Source of the DNA: Omphiscola glabra
Taxonomy: Eukaryota; Mollusca; Gastropoda; Lymnaeidae
Assembly: GCA_964017045.1 (NCBI GenBank)
Contig: OZ024794.1
Coordinates: 23,727,359-23,791,358, forward strand
Length of the DNA: 64,000 bases
Direction: 5' to 3'
Part shown: piece by piece, positions 36,501 to 50,500 of the stretch
Layout of the letters: each line of letters opens with the position of its first letter
Position numbering within the stretch: position 1 is the stretch's first letter
Notes under the pieces: model-generated
Database searches by the model: none
Told to the model about the DNA's origin: nothing
What the model saw: only the letters and a program-made list of their open reading frames with translations
Program-made: the position numbers and the translations under genes

Positions 36501-37876
36501 AGTGTACCGGTAACTGTTTGTTAATGATGTTCATCATTTTCACAAAGCCTTCTTGAGGATAGCAAATAATTTAAACAATATTTTTTAAAAATAATATCTG
36601 GTATAGTTGGTAAAGGTTGTTGTTACTTAGAAGTAGAAGACCAGAAGTCATTAGTTATTTTAGTGAAATTGTTTGTAATTATGAGAAAGATGGTTTAATA
36701 AAAATGTAAGCATGGTACAGACTATACATGTATAATATATATAAGGGTAAGTATGTGGAATGATTATACAACAAATGATTCAATTTAATGAATTTTAGAC
36801 CAGCTACAGTTGGTTCTCTTGTAATGGGAGTCCTTCAAATTTAGAGTACTTTCATTACTTGTAAAACTCAAGGCAATTAATTAAGCTGCATTAGTTATTG
36901 TCATAAGCTGAAAAACTATTCTAAAAAGCTCCAAAAAGTTGAAAAAAAAAAATTTCCCCCCCAATAGCGAGTCTTACTTTCAAATACTCTAGCCTTTCGA
37001 TATCGAGGAAAAAGGTCAAGATGAACTTGAAATTATAAATTAGAAATTAAGCCCTAAAATCTGTTGTTTAGTCACATTTAGTATTATGATAATTATAGTT
37101 TACTCAAAAAGGCCCCACTCACAATAACTGAATGTTTCCCAATCCTACTTGACCCATGCCCCAATAGATCCCCCAAAATGTTGATGCCCCACTAGTGGAA
37201 GTGGAAGAGTTAAGAAAATAAAAGGGCTCTGTCCAGCTCTGCTCTGAACAATAAACACATCCTTATCTTTCAGCCAGTGTAAGTCCCCCCATAATAAGTG
37301 GCACCCAGTGGGGCTTAGGCCTTTTGCTGGGAAACGCGGCCTTTACCCAAAATAGCTCTGTAATTGTAATAAAATTATGTCGTATTATCATCTACTTTAA
37401 TAATATATATGATGCCTTTTATAAAATAGTGCCTGACTACAGGTATTTAAAAGCTATAACAAAATAACCAATAAGCGGCCACTAAGTGGAAGCCACTTAG
37501 TAATATGCCACTTAGCTAGTTGCCGCACCCTTGCCTCAACTATAAGTTATGATAGTATTTCTTTTATATTAAAAATATATGCGAATGGCTTTGTGTTTGT
37601 TTTTTTACAATGTAAAGTCGGGAAGGGCAATTTAAATGCAGACTCAAGTATCAGTGCTACCAAAAAATAATCAATGGAAGTGTCCCCAAATGAGACGAGC
37701 TGCTCATTGATATTCCAAATATTGTATAAGTACATTTGCACAGAGGATTTTACACATCACAGAACGGTCATGCACGAGCTCATAAATTAAACAAGAGGTG
37801 CCGGGTAATAAAGCACAATAAATGTAAACATGAGATAGCGATCATTGGTTTAGTAACAAATGATGACACAGCTAAC

Positions 37877-37907
<31 letters not shown>

Positions 37908-38369
37908 GCACAATTGAAAAAAAAAACACTCTTAAAATTATCAAAAACAACCCGTAACCACTGTTTTGGAAACCAAAAGTTAAGAAATGATTAGGTTAGA
38001 TAACTCGATCATAATCGACATGTGTTTAATTCTAATCGGATCATTTCCCTTTGATTTGAACTATAACTTTTTAAAGTACAATCCGATGAAACGGTTGCTG
38101 CCAACTCCGAGAACGGGGTTTCCTTCCTGCTATACAATGAAAGTTACACATGTCCTCTCGACAATGAGATTGGACAAACATCGCCTAACTTCTAACACAT
38201 ATTCATATATCAGGAATAGTATCAGTCTCCAATCAATAATCAAATCGAATAGCATGCAAGCTTTTGATAACATCCGCCATTACATCTGATTTTCAAATTG
38301 ATTGAATTGACGTATTGAGCGAAGTCTTGAGATGGGCGTGATGTTCATTGTATTTCTTTCACTGAGTTT

Positions 38370-38375
38370 TTTATT
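38370..38375 (-). terminator. Candidate polyadenylation signal of the receptor gene
   Basis: AATAAA on the minus strand (TTTATT on plus) about 165 nt downstream of the receptor stop codon. It is the nearest canonical hexamer I noted. Confidence 0.4.
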
Positions 38376-38540
38376 TCTATTCACTGGATCATGGTATTAT
38401 CCCACACTATTTCCCTGCCTTATGTGACATGGAGAAAGCCATGCGATATAAAGCACGCTCGAACAACAAGGCAAGCAAACATTCACACAAATTACTCCAG
38501 ATATGATTTGAATAACAGCAATATGGTCCGATACATGAGT

Positions 38541-41500
38541 TCATTCATCCGGAAACTGTACACTTTTTGTGATAGGGCTAAGAAGTAGCAGGAAGACCGT
38601 GGTTAAAGATGTAATGACCACAAAAATCCAGAAAAAAAATTTGTCCAGCACCCTGGCCACTTCCTGCCACTCAAGAACCGCGGTTCTCTCCCCGTGGCTC
38701 TTATCGTACGCCTCAAGGACGGCCTTCAAATAATGGAGAATCTGCGCCTCCATGAGGCTTTTTTTGCTTTCTCTCCCACGCCTCGTCGAACCCGGATGTG
38801 ACGTGGTGGTGCTCCCTTCAAAGGACCCGTTGCATCCAGGTTCCGCGGTTTCGACCTTAACAGCAAACGTTTCTTGCGTAACAGACGACGATGGCTTCGG
38901 CACGAAATGGTTGATTTTGGACGCATGCGCTGTCATGCGCTGGAAGTGGGTGTGCTTGGACGTCGATGTGTCAAACACATCTTCGGTGTAATGTTGTCTG
39001 CTGTTGTTGTTGTTGGCGTTGTTGGAGTTGATGTACATGATCCGCATGCAGAAGCACTTGGCGAACACCCTGGCCAGCTTTCGGACTACCCTAGGCGGCC
39101 GCCGCATGTTGGTGCCTCGATGGTGGCAGTTGAGAACGAAGACGGAGAGAGCCACCGAGAGTGCGGACATGGCCATGATGACAGTGAGGTAAATGCCTGG
39201 AGAAAGACAATTGAGAAGATTGAAAATGTGACAAATCTAAATGTTGTTTTTAAAACATTGCTTTGTTGGTTATTTTTTGCAAGCTTTTAAATACCATGAT
39301 CTTGATGTTGTTATATTTTTAAAAACTTTTTTGAGGACTAAGTATCACAAATTCCTTTGGAGACACTTCGCAAGGCCAAAAAATTGCACACAAATTGGCA
39401 CACTGAACACTGCCTGTAAAAAGCAGATGATGATATATATTAACCCTTTAAGCCGGGGCGTCTGGTCCCTGGAGGATCATGGACCCTGGAACATCATTGT
39501 CCCCGGATCATCATTGGACCTGGAGCATCATGGGTCCTGGAACATCATGGGCCCTAGAGCATCATGGACCCTGGAGCGTCATGGACCCTGGAGCGTCATG
39601 GACCCTGGAGCATCATGGACCCTGGAGCATCATGGACCCTGGAGCATCGTGGGCCCTGGAGCATCATGGACCCTGGAGCATCATGAACCACGGAACATCA
39701 TTGATCCCGGAGCATCATGGGCCCTGGAGCATCATGGGCCCTGAAGCATCATAGGTCATGTGGCACCATGGGTACTGGAATATCATGGGCCCTGGAGCAT
39801 CATGGGTCCTGGAACATCATAGGTCATGTGGCACCATGGGTACTGGAATATCATGGGCCCTGGAGCATCATGGGTCCTGGAACATCATGAGTCCTGGATC
39901 ATCAGGGGGCCTGGAGCATCATGGGTCCTGGAACATCATGGATCCTGGAACATCATGGGGCCTGGAGCATCATGAGTCCTGGAGCCTCATGGTTCCTGGA
40001 GCATCATGAGCCCTGGTTATGCCGCCTGCCTGGCCCAGACACGATTCTTTCGCCACTGAAACAACACTGTTAAGACCCCTGGTTTTTAAAATGTAAAACG
40101 TCTTACCTATGAGTGGTATGTATTCGGACGTTGGGGGCATATTTTCGGCCACCAGAAGCATGAATACGGAGAAGGCGAGGAGAACGGTCAGTCCTAGGGT
40201 CACCTTCTCCCCGGAGTCAGGAGGCAGCAGGAAACCGGTCAGTGACAGACTCGACAGCAGCATACATGGGATGATGACGTTCAGGAAGTAGTACAGCACG
40301 CGACGGCGAATCTGTAACGATTTATTTCATCACAAATATAATCCAAGTATTGTATAGTAATAAAAACAACAAAATCTTGAATGAATCGTGTTGATGATGA
40401 AGTTGTGATGTCATTTTTGTCTGAAACGTGGCAAGAAATTGTGTAAAAATTTTAATAGCATGAACACAATCTTTAAACTAACACGAGTGAGTCAATATAA
40501 TGAGATCTTTTTTGGACAGGGTACGGTATACCGGTATTAAATTGAAGTATATTGATGAGTAGTGGCTCTTTTTAGTCCATAAGGGGTTAATAGGGATCAA
40601 CTAAGCCGCCTCGTCAAACTGTACCTTAAATATGGCGCATCTGTTTTCTTCCAACATGTCATCTAAGCATCGCCTCTATGCTATATCGTAAGGGGCGGGT
40701 CTTTCCTTATCGGCCCCTAGTTCCCGGGAGTGTCGAATTTATTTTAAAAAGGAGTTTGTTAGCATTTATACAAGAAATATATTTGTCTAAACCCTTTGCA
40801 GCCTCCTGTCTAACACGTTTTTAACTAATGGCGCCTGAAATTAGTTCTAGCACTTGCTACCGTCCTATATTTTGCCAAGCTAACGGCGCATCTTATATTT
40901 AATTGTAGTAATTGGCAAAGGTGTTTGGAATAATATGATTACTTAATTTTTAAAAAAAAACCGGTGTGCTTAAGACACAACTACTAATGTGTTTAATTAA
41001 CAGGGTTTGTAAAAAGCAAATGAAAACCTTTCAAACAATTACGATCAGACATCGTTTTTATGTGCTAGAATTCAGCTGATAGTCTAGACGTAAAAATTGT
41101 GCTAAATTCCAAGTCTTTGAGCTTTTCATAGTGTAAGGTAAACCTTTGTGTGCTGGTGTGTTGTTCTAACATTTCTGCTTGCTCAACACATCCAGGATAT
41201 GGGCTAAGCCATGGGTAAATGACAAGAGAGCTATTACCTGAATGTTACTTTTTTAATAGCTGTCGTGAACGTCCTCAAGGGAAATCGTGTTAACAATTTT
41301 ATGTTGCAACATATTCACGACTTAGTTTTATTTCTTGTTTGGTTTCGCAGCCACGATCATCTTTCTTCTGGCCCTGACCTACTGAATTGACTCTGGAGCT
41401 TAGGACACTGAAGCCACGAGTCGGTCTGAAACAACCTACTTACGCTTACCTTTGTCCTTATCTAATTACTCACCCATCTACTTCCGAATATATTTTATAG

Positions 41501-44500
41501 CATTTTGACGAGTGCAAACACGCCTCCTTTCTTATTTTTCTCAATTTAAAGCTGAGCATGGTCAGATGGGCTTCAAATAGTGCCAACGACATAAAGAACC
41601 TCCTCACGTTGGTAGCTCGATCCCAGCTAAGTACATGGAATGCCCCCAGAGTGAGTTGTGCTTTAAAAACGAACGCCCTACTTTTATGGATGAGCTCCTT
41701 TAAAGACGTTGAGTAAATGGCTGGTAATAGCCTAGTTTGACACATGAAAACAGTGGGCACCACCATTTTTTGTAGTCGCAGCAAATCTTTCCAAAACTCC
41801 AGACTGGCGACCACCTGACACTCGTTTTTCATTTATAACAGAAACAGTTCAAAGAACCTAGGTACCGCTCACATCCAGGGCCGGATTAACCATTAGGCAA
41901 ACAAGGCACGTGCCTTGGGCATCAAGCGTTTGGGGGCACCACAAGTAGTTAAGAATTTTTTTTTTGAACAAACATCAGGGGCCCCGGGCAGAAAGGGGCA
42001 CCCATGTGGGTTTGTGCCTTGGGCACTAAAATGGCTTAATCTGGCCCTGCTCACATCAAAACAAAATATAGAAAAATCCCTTGGGATCACTAACTTTTCA
42101 ATTGTCCAATTTATTAATTAACACAGTTTTAAAAAAAAAATATTTCAAAGAACTCAAGGTCCACAGTGTGTTCTACAAATTCTGAACTGCAATAAATTGG
42201 ACACTCGTATAACATCACAACAAATTATGTAGTCTCTTATATATTACGCTTCTGGTGTGACTCATGGACTGCTTCTTAATGAACTGCTTCCTAATGGACT
42301 GCTTCCTAATGGACTGCTTCCTAATGGACTGCTTCCTAATCAGCGAATATGGTATTGAGAGTTTATTGCAAATAATTCTAAATGTTTGAAAGAAAGTATG
42401 GTTCAATAATGAGTTCAATAGTGCGCAATATAATTTCCGATAACTACGCTAAATAATATATTTTTTTCAAAAATAACGCTACGGCGTTCGGTGCGCAATA
42501 TTTTGTTTCCGGAAAATGAAATCGTCTCAAGTTAAGTATGAAGTAAAAAATAGTCGGGTTAAAAGTGGTTGTGACATCAGAATATTTAATATAGTTCATG
42601 GGCGTGAAATAAAAAGTGTTCAGTGACGTATCATGGGGGAAGGGGTGCTACAAAAAATGGGATTCTTAAATGTGCGTGACTTGAGTTCATGTTTTGTCAA
42701 GTAACTTTAGTAGATGGGAAGTTCACCCATTGCCGTCGCCAATGTTTGGCGGGCTATATCGAGTTATTATTACTTGAAGTGAACCATCGAATCAAAGGTT
42801 TTGAGCACTTACTCAAAAAAGATGGAGTTGACTTGTCCTCTTCCCATGTCATTGGCCAATGATTGTTGAGGGATTTCTTCACTCTTATGTATTGATTTTT
42901 GGATTTAGCTCTCTCTTTTGATTGAATGAATCCCTCCCCCACAAAAAAAGAAAAAAAGAAAGAAAAGAAAAAAAGAAACAAAAAAAGAAGAAAAAAAGGG
43001 GGAAAAAAAAAGAAAAGAAAATAAAAAAAGAAGAAGAAAAAAAAATGCCGGGGGGGGGGGGGGTTGTTGAAATATTTCGAGGTTTGCATATAATGTGTTA
43101 ATAAATAACACTTTACCATTTTACGCAATGAAACAGCCAGAGGTCATTTTTCACCCCATCAGGCACTAACTGTATTAGAATCCATGGACACTTTAAAAGA
43201 ATAACTCCCGAAAAAGCAATTCGTCTCGGCTGATGTCTAATCTATCACACTATTCCCCCAGCAGCTGCGGGTTATTGACAGGAGGAAGCCCCCTATAACT
43301 ATGTCGCCATTTAAAACCCACTGATGAGACGGATAAGTGCTTTAACCCTTTCACACCCGTTCCACGGTTCGCATCACCGGCTTGTCCGTTAGGGCTGACA
43401 ACCGGACCGCTTTACATACACAACAAAATGATGTGGGCTGTTTAATGTTAATTTTCTCTTAATCTGTGAATTGGTTCAACCTCAAAGAAACGTAAATTAA
43501 TAAACACGCATGCTGCGGTGAAGAACCACATTTTTTACCAGATCTTGCCATCTGTCAGTCGCGGTCAGCGGAATTTTGCGAATGTTATCGTTCATAAAGG
43601 ATCGGTTTTTTTGGTCTCGATGAGACATCTTATTTGGAGTTAAACTGTCTAGTACAAATCGTGAGGCTCATCCATTGAGAAGGCTGATGTATCCGTTCCC
43701 TTGTATTGAGAAGATTTATACAAGGCATGGCAGATTGTGAAACGGTTAGGGCTTCTTTCAGGTTGAAGCAATATGAAATACAGCTCACGGAGTGAAGGAA
43801 AACCCGTGAGTTATATTTCTTAAGACACGGAATCCCAATGTATGTATACATACCATTATGTAGAAGGTCACGTCCATGTACGGTTCTGGACAGCATGTAT
43901 AGAATTTGACCCGTCGAATGACCTTGGTACCCAGCAGCTCCCATTCCCCGTTGTCCACGTAGTTGGACAGGTCAACATTGTCCGACCGGTTTGTAACGTC
44001 AACCTGCATTCAAGAAACGACACGTCGTATTATCTCAATGAGCCGTATCTTTAAAATACAAGGCAGATACATCACTTAAGTTTAGAGGTTACGTCTGAGA
44101 CATTGGATTTCAAGATGGAAAGAGTTAGAGGCTACATCTGAGACATTAGATTTCAAGATGGAAAGAGTTAGAGGTTACATCTGAGACATTGGATTTCAAG
44201 ATGGAAAGAGTTAGAGGTTACATCTGAGATATTGGATTTCAAGATGGAAAGAGTTAGAGGTTACATCTGAGACATTAGATTTCAATATGGAAAGAAACAA
44301 CAGCAACAACACATTCAAATGGTCTCTTAAATAACGCCATCTTGTCTTACGTCACGTTGCAAGAGCCCAACAATCTGAAGATTTAAAACTTGGTTTGTCA
44401 CTAAACTGAATAAAATTTGAAGATACATCTCATTCATTATATTATCAGTTATCATACTAATTATTTGTCTTCTAATCATTAATAAGGCAACATTTGAAGA

Positions 44501-47500
44501 AAATTATTTGTTGCCACCCCCCCCCCCCCTTTTTAAAAAAAAAACAATAACAACACGTGCTTTAAGAGCCTTTATCTGCGGCCTTTGTTTTAACTCATTT
44601 GTTAATATGGCTTTGAAAGATGGTCATCATGTAGGGAATGAGATGGTCATGTAGGAATCAAGATGTCATGTAGATAACAAGATGGTCATGTAGATAAAAA
44701 GATTGTCATGTAGATAACAAGAAGGTCATTTAGATAACAAGATGGTCATGTAGATAAGATGGTCATGTAGATAAGATGGTCCTGTAGGTAATAAGATGGT
44801 CAAGTAGGTAACAAGATGGTCCTGTAGGTAACAAGATGGTCATATAGGTAATAAGATTGTCATGTAGATAACAAGCTGGTCCTGTCGATAACAAGATGGT
44901 CATGTAGATAAGATGGTCAAGTAGGTAATAAGATGGTCATATAGGTAATAAGATGGTCATGTAGATAACAAGATGGTCATTTTAAGAAAACAAAATGGTC
45001 ATGATAAAATTCTATTAGGCAGCGTTTCCCCGAAGTTGTCGATATTCTGAACTCCTAAGAATCGTTTGACTTAGTCTGGCATCCCCTACAAAATTAACAA
45101 TGCACTCGAACCTTCACCATCTATAATCGTCTTTCATCGCACCACGCCCCACCCACCCCCACGAGCACGTCAGGTTGGTAAACCCTGCTATATGCCACAT
45201 TTGTCACCATTTATCTCGTGCACGTGCACGCACATTTTAGTAACAGCTAATCTTGCCGCACAATGACACCGAGAGTTACCTGATGGCCGTCGTACGCCCA
45301 CGATCCTAGCTTCAGTCCGCACAGCTGGTCATCGAACGGGAAGTACGTGATGTCCATCTTACAAGAGCTGCGCATGCGCACGATAGGTGGCCAGAATACT
45401 GTCCCATCACTGTGCACCATGGCCAGACTTTTCATGTAACCTTTATTGTGGTTGTCTACGCTTTAGAAAAAAAATAATAAAGACAGAAAATATTGACTCG
45501 TTACATTTAGAGATCATCCAGTTCTAATCCATGTTTGCATATAAGGCCTATCTGTGAATGCGTGTAATGTTAGTGCCAGTAGATATGTAACAGAGCGTTT
45601 CTTATCAAAGGAAATTCCCCGGTGAAAACTCTATTTATGGTCAGTGCAGTAGCATAGTTGATTGCATGCGTACTGACAAGTTGCAGGACGACAATGACTC
45701 AAGTAGATATTTTGTTGCCTATTGGCGCAATGCTAGGTCCAAAAGTATGAAAAAATATAATAAATCTTGCAATATTCAGAGCCTTTTTAATAGCATTATT
45801 GACCTGGCAGTGTATATTTGCGCCAACAGCCGACACAGCCAACACAGCCAATGACGGAAATAAAAATGCAGGTGGTGGATTGAGTGAAAAACTGATTTGT
45901 TTGTAAAACCAGAAAATCAGTGCTGATTGTAACAACCCCTAAAACAAAGTTTTTCTTATAAATGCTTAATAGGAATTTTTAAAATTATTTTATTATATTT
46001 TAATATTCTAATGTCCCACTTGCTTTTACACCGCAGATTTATTTCACCAACTGCTTCAGAAAAACAAAAGAAAATTGGCGCACTAAACGTCATATTTCTT
46101 TTTCAAAACAGAATCTCATTTTATTTCGTGAAATCAGTGTCATCATATTTCCTTCATCTTCCCCTTGAAAAACAAGAAAAACTTCTGTTCGAGGTTGGGG
46201 GTGGGGCTAATAATAATTGAAAGAATGTGTTGTCATCGAAAATGAGCCTATGTGCCATGTTTCAGCTCGATAGGTTGACGGGAAGTGGGTCGATTAGCTG
46301 TCCGAAGATTTTGCAACCCAGCCAGAAATACGCGAAAACAAGCGAAGTTAATATAAATTAAACAGCCACTTTATTCATTTTTTAAAGCATAAACCCTTTA
46401 TAAAATGTAATATCGAGCAATGGGGGTGGGGCTGAAAATAACGAAATTAAAAAGAATCCCAATTATTGGTGCCCCCCCCCCCCCCAAATCCTACTACCCA
46501 GGCTCGCAACCTCGCACTTTTTTCACCCCTGAACTATAGTAATATTCTAATGACCAACCCGCTTAATCTCACCAACTATTTCAGAAAAACAAAATAAAAT
46601 ATTACGCACCAAACGCACATGCAATTTTTCACAAGAATCTCATTTAGCGCAGTTATCGGGAATTTCATTTTATTCTCCCCTTGAAAAACAGGAAAAACGG
46701 AAATTTGTGGGGTTAGACAATTTGATAGAATTCGCAGACTTGGTTACCATCCTGCATATTTGGCTACTATCATGCACATTTGGTTACCATTATGCAGATT
46801 TGGTTACCATCTTGCACATGTGGTTACCACCCAGCTCATTTATTTACCATCATGCACATTCTTTATAATGAACACATATTTCAAGTTGTCCAAACACGTC
46901 CGTTCAAAGTTTTGAGAGCCTCACTAATCTCATCAATAACAATGAAATACTTGAAATGCCAACCCGTTTATTGGAAGGAGAACTGTAACCAAATTCTTTA
47001 TTCTCTAAGCTACATTAGCCAGATTTTAATACTTTTTTTGCTTACTCCCAAGAACCAATTGTTTTTCAGATTTCCAATAATTGAATACAGTTCTTCGCAT
47101 GTTGTCCGTTTAGAAATTCAACAGTCTGGATCTGGGATGAATGTAACAAGCTTGATATGTTTTAAAGTTAATCCGAAAGTAATTCTTCTTCTGATCCGTC
47201 AAGTTTTTGCTTTAAGTTTTGTTTCAGATTTGTTCATACGTGAATCCCGTAATTTTGAATCTGGTAACAATTTCCACAATATTTCTTTTTAGAAATCAAG
47301 AAGATTTACGACAACACTTATGTTCATATCAACTGTCTGGAGACATTGCTTGCTAGACTAACTCTTTCGAGAAAGTGAAGGTGAGAAAAAAAATATAATA
47401 ATATTATATAGATTTGAGCTGTAGCGTGTTCTTACTTCCTCAACAGTTTCCAAATTAAAAAAAATAAATATATATATATACCAAATTAATTAAAACAATT

Positions 47501-50500
47501 AATGACAATGAAGTGACATTATTTGGGGGGGGGGGGGGCTTGGGCAATGAAGGAGGATAGCCAGTTAACTTCTACGTCTAGCCAGTGACACATCACATAA
47601 CCTGTATGTATATATTTGGGACAATGACTACATTAATATATAGTTTCTTTAGGAAATGCTCCTGAATAAGGCAGCTGAACCATTCAAGGTCAGGGACCGC
47701 TGCTCTAATTACACCGCCATGTCTGAATCAGCCTAGACCGCCAGATCTCTAATCTCGTCTCCCCTCTTAGCATTTCACATATTCAGAAACCAGAAGCCCC
47801 CCCCCCCCTCGACATGTCAATAATCACGCCTGTAATTACGTCACCGGGATTCGCCATCAAAAATAACGACTCTTATTTTCAGGCCCCGTTCCCCCCCTCC
47901 CCCCCTTCCAAACCTTTCAAAATGGCCGGCCTCATAATTTACTTCTCTTTAGCGACTTCATTGAAAACTAGGCAGCTGCTTCCTTCAACGAAAACTCATA
48001 ATGTCTATCACAGAACTATACCTGGATTGGTTTCAACCCGCCCCTCTCTCTTTCACAAATGCCAAAGCTATTTGCGTTTTTTTGACTCGACAAAAGACAT
48101 TCGTAAAGCTTTTAAACTGTCAAGTTAACCATAGAGCCACTTCCTCCTGCTGTGCAGCATGGACGCATTTTACTGATATCTGCATTGACTGGCACAGGAG
48201 ATGTAGAGTTTTCATTTGTCTAGGATCGCTGCCTCGTGATGGGAAGATGCGCTGTTTTTTTGGCCTTGTTGAAGCTTAGCGCAATTACAAAATGCCGCGC
48301 TCCATAACGGGGGATGTTTATTCATGATCGAGATGATGGAGAAATGGGGTACGAAGAGTGAGAGTGGGCGTAATTTTGTTACGTAACAATGTCGTGGATA
48401 AGACGTGGTGATCTCAAAAGCTAGATTTGAAATGAGAAAGGAACAGACAGAGTAAAACTAGGGTGCAGAGATGGATAGGTGGATGGTGGGATGTATGGAT
48501 GTACGGATGAATGGATCGATATATAGATAAATGAATAAATAGATGGATAGATGGTTGTATGGTTGGATGGATAGATGACAGATGGATGGATTAGAGGCGT
48601 AGCGAAGAGGTGGCAGGGAGTGACAGATGTCCCCGGGCGCCAGCTAGTTAGGGGCGCCAAAAATGTGCTTTGATATCATTTTTTGATGAAAATAATGGGT
48701 TTGAGAGTTGAAAAAAGAAAGGGGCCGATTTAAAATGAATTGTGTCCCCGGGCGCCAAACACTGTCGCTACGCCTCTGGGATAGATAGATAGATAGATAG
48801 AATGGGTAGCGTGGATAGATAGGGTAGATGTGGGTGTTAAATTTCTTTGTTTTGAAAAGGGGGCGGGAAGGAGAATCATGGGTTATTTTTTTTTCTTTAT
48901 TCCACCTCTGCATCATACTCTGAGTTTAATGTAACGGCTTTTCCTACGATAATTATTGTAAATCACAGCCTGGCTACTAGAGACGCGTATTGTTCAACGC
49001 ATACGTTAAAATTCATGTGATGTCTGGTCATCCGAGAGACCTCCAGTTCAGTATATAAAAGGACTTCTTAACTCTTGTCAGTACGGGACGTGGTGGGGAT
49101 TGCGTGCATTTATCACATTGTAATAGACTCACGGGAAACTATCAGGGGGAAAAAATGGTTTGACTTACTGATGTAAGATTTGCAAATGTCAGCGCGGCAT
49201 AAGATTCGTTGGAATGCAGAATTGTTCAAGATTTGGTGGGAAATCTGCAGTGCTAAAGATGTTTAGTACTTCTGCAATATTTAAGATTTGTTGGAATTTT
49301 TCAATGACATTCTGGATGCAGAAACACCGAGACCATTTACAACACGATTAACGAACCATGTGTTTAAACTGTTTCCTATTAGTAGCTGACTCATTTAAAT
49401 TGACCCAAGTCATGGATTCATATTATTTATGTTTTTGAAGGGCGTTGAATTTTGATTCTCATTAAAAAACTAAACAAATAGCTTGTCTATTTGGTACATC
49501 CATTTTATGATGCCAACAAGGCAAATACACAAACCTTTATCAAGAATCCGTCCGGATAAAGAAAGGCCAATAGGATGGGACATTGCGCTTATAATCCTAA
49601 TTCACAAGAAAGGATCCTAGCTGGATGGCTCAAATCAAAGAGGAATACCTTTACTTATTATAACTTACAAAATCCTCACTAAAAATTAATTGCAAGAAAA
49701 CTGGAAAGGTATAAGGAACACATCCTAGGGGACTATCAATGTGGATTCCGTCCGAAAAAGGAGAACCAAGGATCATTCACTATCCGATGTCTCCTGGGGA
49801 AATGATACGCAAACAACATCAACATACACCAACTAAAGTGGACGACAAAAGAGTTTATGATAGCGTAGGCTGAGACTATCTGTATGATGCTCTACAGAGC
49901 ATTAGAGTCCCTAACAAACGTACCCGGCTTATATATATATATATATATGACGATGGCTAACTCCAAAAGTAGAATCAAACTACAGGGAGAGTACTCGAGG
50001 GAGTTCCCGATTAATCATCGCCCCGAAAAGGAGACCACTATCAAGTATCCTGTTCAAAATCACATTACAAAGAGTTATGAGAAGCATACATGCGAGAACC
50101 AGTGGAACAATCGCTAACTAATAGCAGAGACATTAACAGGACCACAACCATCAGGAACTTTATACATTATAGCCAAAAATTTCAGTATCTGGTATATCCG
50201 AACGATATAACGCTACTGGGCAGCAACAACAATGATATAATTAAAGCATTCAAAGAACGTGAAGATGCCTCAGTTAAAGCTTGCCTTGAGGTAAATGAAG
50301 CGAAGACAAAATATATGGTAATGTCACGAAACACACATACTGATGACACCATCAAATTAAGCAACCACGCCTTTGAGAGAATGGCTACTTTCAAATATCT
50401 AGGTGCAACTATAAACGAGCACAATGAAATAATGTCGGAGGTGAAAAAAGGATAACAGCAGGCAACCGTTCCTATTTCAGATTACAACAGCTTATACTAG

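Larger units (their letters stand above)
33323..38540. other. AT-rich intergenic region between PHGDH and the receptor gene
   Basis: Convergent 3' ends of PHGDH (+) and the receptor (-) face this region. No conserved open frame or RNA gene recognised. It holds short imperfect repeats of about 17 bp (GGAATAACTATAT, 36387-36495) and a C-run followed by CA dinucleotides (37877-37907). Confidence 0.5.

Noticed and set aside
38752..39290. Plus-strand open frames of 79 and 138 codons
   Set aside because: Antisense shadows of the receptor exon 38541-39196, whose minus frame gives TM3, the MA helix and TM4.
39241..40009. Open frames with [21 protein letters not shown] repeats
   Set aside because: Three 17-bp units give a 51-nt, 17-residue period; it is an intronic minisatellite of the receptor gene on the other strand.
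42754..43128. 124-codon minus-strand frame rich in Phe
   Set aside because: Comes from an A/G-rich low-complexity tract at 42946-43045.
46780..47292. 170-codon plus-strand open frame
   Set aside because: Starts in a 20-bp tandem repeat, resembles no protein I know, and is intronic; length is within chance for AT-rich DNA of this size.
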